Position numbers and translations under genes: made by a program. 12,264 nucleotides of DNA from Pelagophyceae sp. CCMP2097 (Eukaryota > Sar > Pelagophyceae), in contig MU657515.1 of NCBI GenBank assembly GCA_026770575.1, positions 1-12,264 of the forward strand, read 5' to 3'. The notes under the pieces were generated by a model. The model was not told where the DNA came from. It made no database searches and saw only the letters and a list, made by a program, of their open reading frames with translations. Below, piece by piece: positions 8,381-12,264 of this stretch. The first letter of the stretch is position 1. The number at the start of each line of letters is the position of its first letter.

Positions 8381-8498
8381 AGATTTATTAAAGCTGTTTT
8401 ACAAAAGTGACGCCCGCTGAAGGGCTCGCTGTGCTCTGTGAGACATTCGATTGCACGTTTAGGCGCGCCGCTTGGGGGCGTGCTTGGCCCGGACTCTC
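8381..8498 (+). repeat. Repeat family copy 1 (truncated, no hairpin)
   Basis: This begins with an AT-rich TAGATTTAT leader. It continues through GTGACGCCCG, GGGCTCGCT, TGTGAGACATTCGAT, GCGCGCCGCTTGGG and GGCCCGGACTCTC, matching 8841-8938 block for block. It stops where arm B of the inverted repeat begins, so it lacks the G6-AGA-C6 hairpin of full copies. Confidence 0.8.
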
Positions 8499-8664
8499 TT
8501 GATCGAAGAGGGAGGACTCGACTATCACGGTGGGCACGACCCGTCGGAGCTACCCTTTGCCACTGCCCACTCGCTCCAGTACACGCGCCAGCATCAACGC
8601 ACCATCCAGATATCCCGTGCCGACATTCCAGTATCCACCAGCCCCGAAGCCCGGCGAACCCTAG
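8498..8664 (-). repeat. Right arm of the large inverted repeat
   Basis: This is the reverse-complement partner of 8033-8188. It is slightly longer because of insertions around 8590-8610. The arm joins repeat copy 1 on one side and a coding-like - strand segment on the other, so the inverted duplication was inserted into, or grew within, older repeats. Confidence 0.85.
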
Positions 8665-8667
8665 CAC

Positions 8668-8847
8668 GTAGTCCTTGGATGTACGGCCCTTCACGGCCAC
8701 TCGGACTCTCTTGTCGCTGCTCCCCACCCACTTCTTGGGCACGATCTTCCCCATGGCGGTCGGGCGGCGGTGGGCGAGTTCGGCCTGAATACGCGGCAGA
8801 CGCTCCTTGGCGCATGTGACGCGCAGGAGAAGCTTCTCGTTAGATTT
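8668..8847 (-). CDS. Unidentified basic protein fragment
   Basis: The - strand is open from after a TAA (8848-8850). It reads EKLLLRVTCAKERLPRIQ, then AELAHRRPTAMGKIVPKKWV, then SDKRVRVAVKGRTSKDY, with high G or C at third positions, typical of real coding DNA here. A GTGCTA at 8667 may be a splice donor. Beyond it the frame continues into inverted-repeat arm B and is no longer convincing. An internal ATG is at 8754. The product would be basic. I recognise no family. It looks like an exon captured in, or stranded among, repeats. Confidence 0.4.
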
Positions 8848-9069
8848 TTATAAAACGTGACGCCCGTTGAGGGACTCGCTGCGCTGTATGATACATTTCG
8901 GCACGCCGCTTGGGAGCGTGCTGGGCCCGGACTCTCGCGGGCGCCGGGGGGAGACCCCCTGGAACCCCCTTTAACTTCTTACCCGCTTTCAAATCGCCTG
9001 CTTGCTGGTATCGGCTCGGCCGGCGAGGCGCGCCGCTTGGGAGCGCGTCGGCGCCGGACTGTCGCGGGT
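8841..9069 (+). repeat. Repeat family copy 2, composite unit
   Basis: This has the same leader as copy 1, then the hairpin (8944-8962), TTTAACTTCTTACCCGC and a second half with TATCGGC, GGCCGGCGAG and CGCGCCGCTTGGGAGCGC. The composite order recurs at 9215-9435, about 365 bp downstream. Confidence 0.8.
8944..8962. repeat. G6-AGA-C5 hairpin 1
   Basis: This is CCGGGGGGAGACCCCCTGG, an imperfect version of the family hairpin (C-to-T in the right arm). It is followed by a further C-run and then TTTAACTTCTT. Confidence 0.75.
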
Positions 9070-9070
9070 G

Positions 9071-9089
9071 CCGGGGGGAGACCCCCCGG
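9071..9089. repeat. G6-AGA-C6 hairpin 2 (perfect)
   Basis: CCGGGGGGAGACCCCCCGG forms an 8-bp perfect stem with an AGA loop. It is followed by GA and a run of nine C, which could compete with the stem for the G-run, and then TTTAACTTCTTACCCGC. Confidence 0.8.
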
Positions 9090-9091
9090 AC

Positions 9092-9231
9092 CCCCCCCCT
9101 TTAACTTCTTACCCGCATTCATCAAATCCACGCTTGCCAGGGGCTCGCTACGCGTCGTACACGTGAATATTCTCCCCCCCCTTTAACTTCTTACCCGCAT
9201 TCATCAAATCCACGCTTGCCAGGGGCTCGCT
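9092..9231 (+). repeat. Perfect 58-bp direct repeat
   Basis: Positions 9092-9149 and 9174-9231 are identical over 58 bp (C-run, TTTAACTTCTTACCCGC, ATTCATCAAATCCACGC, TTGCCAGGGGCTCGCT), offset by 82 bp. The 24-bp spacer (9150-9173) is unrelated. The identity implies a recent duplication within the older repeat cluster. Confidence 0.9.
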
Positions 9232-9435
9232 GCGCTCTGTGAGACATTCGATCACACGTTTCGGCGCGTTGGTTGGGGGCGTGCCAGGCCCGGACTGTCG
9301 CGGGCGCCGGGGGAAGGTCCCTCGGACCTCCCCCTTAAACTTCTTAGCCGCTTTAAAATCACCGGCTTGCTCGTATCGGCCCGGCCGGCGAGACGCGCCG
9401 CTTGGGAGCGCGTCGGCGCCGGACTGTCGCGGGTT
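9215..9435 (+). repeat. Repeat family copy 3, composite unit
   Basis: This repeats the order of 8859-9069: GGGGCTCGCTGCGCTCTGTG, GGCCCGGACT, a degenerate hairpin (9307-9325), CTTCTTAGCCGCTTT, TATCGGCCCGGCCGGCGAG and CGCCGCTTGGGAGCGCGTCG. The last block is exact between the copies, while the hairpin has decayed. Confidence 0.8.
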
Positions 9436-9544
9436 ACGGTTTCATTTATCGTTTCTTATTTAAAATTTATCAAATTCGTGCTAAGTTGGTTGATCTGACT
9501 AGGCCAGGAGAAGGTCCTCCGGGACTGGACATCCTGTGATTTTT
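9436..9544. other. AT-rich interruption in the repeat cluster
   Basis: This segment breaks the GC-rich repeats and shows no gene or match to the family consensus. A block at 9505-9524 (AGGAGAAGGTCCTCCGGGAC) resembles a badly decayed family hairpin. Confidence 0.35.
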
Positions 9545-9559
9545 ATTACATTACATTAC
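9545..9559 (+). repeat. ATTAC pentanucleotide microsatellite, three units
   Basis: There are three exact ATTAC units in tandem, abutting hairpin copy 4. The run may mark an insertion junction or slippage site. Confidence 0.7.
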
Positions 9560-9768
9560 ACGGGGGGAGACCCCCCGGAACCCCCCCTTAAAGTCCATAC
9601 CCGCATTGATCAAATCCACGATTGCCCCTATCGCCCAAAAATGTGACGCCGGCTTTGGCTCGCTGCGCTCTCGGTCGCTCGCCCGCGGAGGCGCGCCGCT
9701 TGGAAACGCAGCAGACCCCGGACTTTGGCGCATGCCGGGGGGAGACCCCCCGGACCCCCCTTAAACTA
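9558..9768 (+). repeat. Repeat family copies 4 and 5
   Basis: Copy 4 has a hairpin at 9561-9577 followed by CCCGCATTGATCAAATCCACG. Copy 5 starts at GTGACGCCGGC (about 9643) and runs through GGCTCGCTGCGCTC and GGCGCGCCGCTTGG to a perfect hairpin at 9735-9753 and CCCCCCTTAAACT. This is the last member before the family ends. Confidence 0.8.
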
Positions 9769-9782
9769 ACGCGATAGGCTAT

Positions 9783-9818
9783 CACGGAAATTGTTTGAGT
9801 TCCACACGGAAATTGTTT
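9783..9818 (+). repeat. 14-bp direct repeat CACGGAAATTGTTT
   Basis: Two exact copies at 9783-9796 and 9805-9818 are 22 bp apart, at the border between the repeat cluster and the AT-hook ORF. They could be a duplicated junction or protein-binding sites two helical turns apart. Confidence 0.75.
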
Positions 9819-9874
9819 TCGCGGCGCGCGGCGCGGACGGTGGCGCGCTTCGGCGGCGCGGGGATCGCGCCTAG

Positions 9875-10183
9875 CGCATTGCGGCAGCGCGCGTCGATCG
9901 CGCCCGGGCGCGTCGAAAACGGTGCGCTACGAAGCGAGGACGGCCGCCAGGACGGAAAAGCGCAATCCTCGAAGTTGGCGGCGCGCGGTCCACGGAGCTT
10001 GGGCGGGCGGCGCTGTCGGTTTCACATAAGGTGGTTTGTACCCACGCGCCCAACTCTTTCCAATGGCCGAGTGTGTTGGAGTCCGACGGCGCGCGCAATG
10101 TGGAGTTCCGCCTCAAAAGGCACGGTTTGGCAAAACCAGGAGATTTTAAGGGAAATTTGAAGTCCGTTGTCTTTGCTCGGTGA
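9875..10183 (+). CDS. AT-hook protein, probable terminal exon (5' part missing)
   Basis: No ATG starts this frame. It opens after TAG at 9872-9874, and that AG can serve as a splice acceptor. The 102 codons read ARARRKRCATKRGRPPGRKS near the start. KRGRPPGRK is a classical AT-hook, a minor-groove AT-DNA binder, next to a basic NLS-like run. The rest contains VVCTHAPNSFQWPSVLESDG, ARNVEFRLKRHGLAKPGDF and KGNLKSVVFAR, ending at TGA 10181-10183. A second + frame is open over the same bases, but its product looks compositionally random, so I prefer this one. No upstream exon is found within the repeats to the left, so it may be a gene truncated by their insertion. AT-hook proteins act in chromatin or as parts of transposon proteins. 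Confidence 0.5.
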   Translation, partial: RIAAARVDRARARRKRCATKRGRPPGRKSAILEVGGARSTELGRAALSVSHKVVCTHAPNSFQWPSVLESDGARNVEFRLKRHGLAKPGDFKGNLKSVVFAR

Positions 10184-10217
10184 CCCAAGGTGACGTTTGG
10201 TGACCTTTTGGGTGACC
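10179..10217 (+). promoter_or_regulatory. Four phased GGTGAC motifs
   Basis: GGTGAC starts at 10179, 10189, 10199 and 10211, spacings of 10, 10 and 12 bp, so all copies lie on about the same face of the helix. The first overlaps the stop codon of the AT-hook frame. It may be a cooperative protein-binding array or simple slippage. Confidence 0.5.
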
Positions 10218-10338
10218 GCAGGAAGAAAAGTCCCTCAGGCTATGACGAGCGCACGCGGGTCGGGTGAGGGCAAGGTTGGTCCTGCCTCGCGCAGATGGCC
10301 AGAAACGTGCTGGATGGAGTCGGGGTATCGCCCGAGCT

Positions 10339-10368
10339 CCACACCGCCGTACTGCGCCGGCGGTGTGG
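10339..10368. repeat. Perfect 11-bp hairpin
   Basis: CCACACCGCCG (10339-10349) and CGGCGGTGTGG (10358-10368) pair perfectly around an 8-nt loop (TACTGCGC). It lies 240 bp beyond the stop of the - strand recombinase, where a 3' UTR or element end could be. Confidence 0.7.
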
Positions 10369-10590
10369 CCGCGGGGACCGCGGGGGCCCTGCCCCGCAAG
10401 CGTGAGGGTCGCGCCCGCGGCCGTCCGCGTCCGGGCGCTCCCCGTGCATGGGGGGGCGCGCAGCTCTGACGCCGCGGGGGGCGCAGCGGGCCCTGCCCGC
10501 AAGCCACCAAAGTCGGGCCCGCGTTCGCCCGCATTCTGCGCGCTGCGGCAGCGGCTCCGCGTCCCCAACGTCGGGAGCCGCGTGTGGAGA

Positions 10591-10603
10591 CGAAGGTACT
10601 TCG
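10591..10603 (-). terminator. Small hairpin right after the recombinase stop
   Basis: CGAAG-GTA-CTTCG is a 5-bp palindrome four bases past the TGA of the - strand recombinase frame. It may be an RNA 3' structure, and support is weak. Confidence 0.2.
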
Positions 10604-10607
10604 TTAA

Positions 10608-12264
10608 TCACAAGGACTTCCGGACCTTCGCCTCAGCGTGGAGGCAGTCCTTGAAGTTTGCGAGCTTGTTCCTCTTCGGCTCAACCACCCAGGAGGCCTC
10701 GACAAAGCGAGCCTGGAGTCGCGCGCCGCGGCGGCGGCTGGGGCCTCGTTGTGCTCGCCGGCGAGCCGCGCGATCTCCGTCCAGAAGATGTTGCGCCTGT
10801 GCTTGTAGCTCTTCTCCGAGTTGGCGTCCTGCGAAGAACGGCCGATGCTGTGCCAGCCGTCGCCGTGCTTGGCGACGAGCGAATCGATGGACGGCTGCCT
10901 ATAGACCGTGTATAAGCAGACCAGGGTCCTTTTGCGGACTCGGGCCTTTGCCCGTGGATGCCCTCCGTCTTCTCCTTCCAGACCTCGATCACACCCGTAA
11001 GCGTGCGGGACAATTTGCCGACGGGCTGCACGACGCCCGGCGTGGGGAGCACGTTGATCGTGATGTGCGGGGCGGGCGCTGCCCCATCCTCGGGGAGGAG
11101 CGGTGTCTGCGCTAGAAGTGGCGCCGCCACCAGGTCAAAGTTGAAGGTCGCGGGCTGCTGCTGCCGCTGCTCGCGCGGGCCGTCCGTGACGGCGCGCAGC
11201 ATCGTGGAGAGCTGCGCCGCCACGTTCGCGCCGACGCCCGCTATCTGCGAGGAGACGGCGTGAAAGGCACGCCGCAAAGGCGACTCGAGTGTCGACGTCG
11301 CGCCGCCGACGGCGCTCGACGGCTCGGCGGCGTCGCGGACGGCGGCGCTCCGGCGCTGCTCGAGGGCGTAGGCGACGAAGGCGGGATTTTTGAACTGCGC
11401 CGACTTAAATAAAGAGTGGTCCGGCACCATAGCCTGGATAAAGGGCGCAACCTCGACGAGCACTTCAGTCAAGTGCACGCACAGCGACGCAAACCCCATA
11501 GAGGAGCCGCAAATCGGCCTGCCGTTGCCGAGGATCGCGTCCGGGTTGTCCTTGATTAAGTCCAGCCACGCGCTGGAAGCGATGTATAGCTTGGTGAAGC
11601 CCTTCAGGATCTCCGTCGGCGGCTTGACCGCCTTGAGTGGCGACTCGGGGATGATGTAGGCGTCGTTAAAGTGCGTCGGCGGGTGGCCGCCCTGGACCAT
11701 CATGGCCTGCACAGGGACGCCCTGGCAGACTTTCTGCATGGCGTCCATATTCCAGCCACCGAGCCGGTCTGTCTGGCCCGGCTGGAGCAGCCCGTCGGCG
11801 TCAGTCTCGAGGTTCTCGGCGCCGACGTGGCGGAGGAGGTGCGTCGTGTGGTGCGCCTTGATGCCCTCGCCCTTCAGCACGAGGGCGATCTGCTCCGCCT
11901 GCGTGCTGAGGGAGATGGCCTTAAACTTGTCGGCGCCCGACTGGGAGTTGGAAAAGACCTCGAGGCCGTACCACGCCTGGCGCCCCTTCGGGAAGTCCGG
12001 GAAGGGCTCCTTGTTGCGCTCGAACCGCCGCCAGAAGTAAATGGCGAGCGCGACGACGCCGCACTTCCTCCAGTCCTTGCCTGACGGTTCGAACGGGTCA
12101 CTGGGGAATCGGTCGGTCGACGGTGGGTTACTCGAGCGAGGTTTCCTGGACTGTCGGACGCTGGTCTTTGCTCCGCACCATGCTGTGGAACTGCATGCCC
12201 ACCTTGGACGTGCACTTGCGCATGCTCAGCAGACAGATCACGGACATGCAAAGCGACGGGCCCA
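10608..12264 (-). CDS. Crypton-like tyrosine recombinase with GCR1_C-like end, 5' partial, damaged
   Basis: The gene enters at the right edge and ends at TGA 10608-10610. The recombinase core includes DPFEPSGKDW, VVALAIYFWRRFERN, ISLSTQAEQIALVLKGEG and the HxxR motif in THLLRH (H 11839-11841, R 11830-11832), then RLGGWNMDAMQKVC. Cryptons move by this enzyme, which cuts and rejoins DNA through a tyrosine. By my recall of the family, that tyrosine should fall where TGC cysteine is (11725-11727), and no nearby tyrosine replaces it. A linker (about 11600-11000) and a C-terminal GCR1_C-like DNA-binding part follow: VIEVWKEKTEGIHG, PSIDSLVAKHGDGW, SYKHRRNIFWTEIARLAG. The frame breaks at 12101-12131 and 10899-10939, each bridged by a GT-AG segment, and near 10715-10741, which needs an indel. 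The last frame contains FVEASWVVEPKRNKLANFKD. Likely an inactive copy. Confidence 0.75.
10899..10939 (-). other. Possible 41-nt intron or frame-breaking insertion
   Basis: On the - strand this segment starts GTCCGC and ends TATAG. Removing it joins EGIHGQRPE to QPSIDSLVAK in one frame and restores a continuous GCR1_C-like domain. An insertion or indel is equally possible, since GT and AG are common. Confidence 0.4.
12101..12131 (-). other. Possible 31-nt intron or frameshift
   Basis: On the - strand the segment starts GTAACC and ends TTCCCCAG. It contains the TAA that would otherwise stop the frame after VQETSLE. Removing it joins ETSL to DDPFEPSGKDW in phase. Its length is far below the 58-208 nt introns of the DEP/C2 gene, so an indel is a real alternative. 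Confidence 0.4.

Larger units (their letters stand above)
10218..10607. other. GC-rich island without a supported gene
   Basis: Several frames are open on both strands, as expected from composition, and none looks convincing. The stretch holds a strong hairpin (10339-10368), the related motif GGGCCCTGCCCCGCAAGC (10384-10401) and its near copy at 10488-10504. These suggest a diverged tandem duplication of about 104 bp. Confidence 0.4.

Noticed and set aside
8841..9768. CRISPR array
   Set aside because: Repeats differ in length, are nested and irregularly spaced, spacers are not uniform, and the window is eukaryotic.
10264..11115. 283-codon + ORF opposite the recombinase end
   Set aside because: It is antisense to the conserved GCR1_C-like segment, and its product is low-complexity and arginine-rich.

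Overview
The window looks like nuclear DNA of a GC-rich microalga. A photosynthetic stramenopile such as a pelagophyte is my best guess. This rests on GT-AG introns, a Kozak-type start, a large DEP/C2 membrane protein, a Sel1-repeat gene of the kind expanded in stramenopile algae, a Crypton-type tyrosine recombinase and a TA-flanked miniature element. The lineage is inference, not something the sequence proves.

Left third (1-5236, + strand): one complete five-exon gene. The start at 164 lies in a Kozak context. Introns at 214-271, 378-529, 655-728 and 1226-1433 have GTGCGT or GTGAGT donors and AG acceptors. They join into one frame of 1526 codons ending at 5236. The protein has a putative N-myristoylation site, a DEP domain, three C2 or C2-like domains, a membrane segment and a long disordered tail.

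Middle (5237-9870): mostly gene debris and repeats. A convergent Sel1-repeat pseudogene (5409-5931, - strand) carries two frameshifts and two stops. A 364-bp miniature inverted-repeat element follows (6058-6421) with a TA target duplication. The stretch 6640-7321 holds unidentified coding-looking ORFs with an internal protein-level repeat. The stretch 7800-8850 holds two exon-like fragments on the - strand and a pair of inverted arms of about 160 bp. The stretch 8380-9770 is a cluster of tandem and nested copies of one GC-rich repeat family, each built round a G6-AGA-C6 hairpin.

Right part (9875-12264): a + strand terminal-exon-like ORF encodes an AT-hook (9875-10183). Four GGTGAC motifs spaced about one helical turn apart overlap its stop. 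A hairpin-rich GC island follows. The - strand then carries most of a Crypton-like tyrosine recombinase with a GCR1_C-like DNA-binding end (10608 to beyond 12264). The position expected for its catalytic tyrosine reads as cysteine, and its frame is broken at three places. Two of those could be very short GT-AG introns.

The genes do not form a pathway. The picture is one intact host gene beside a gene-poor island of decayed genes, mobile-element remnants and nested repeats.
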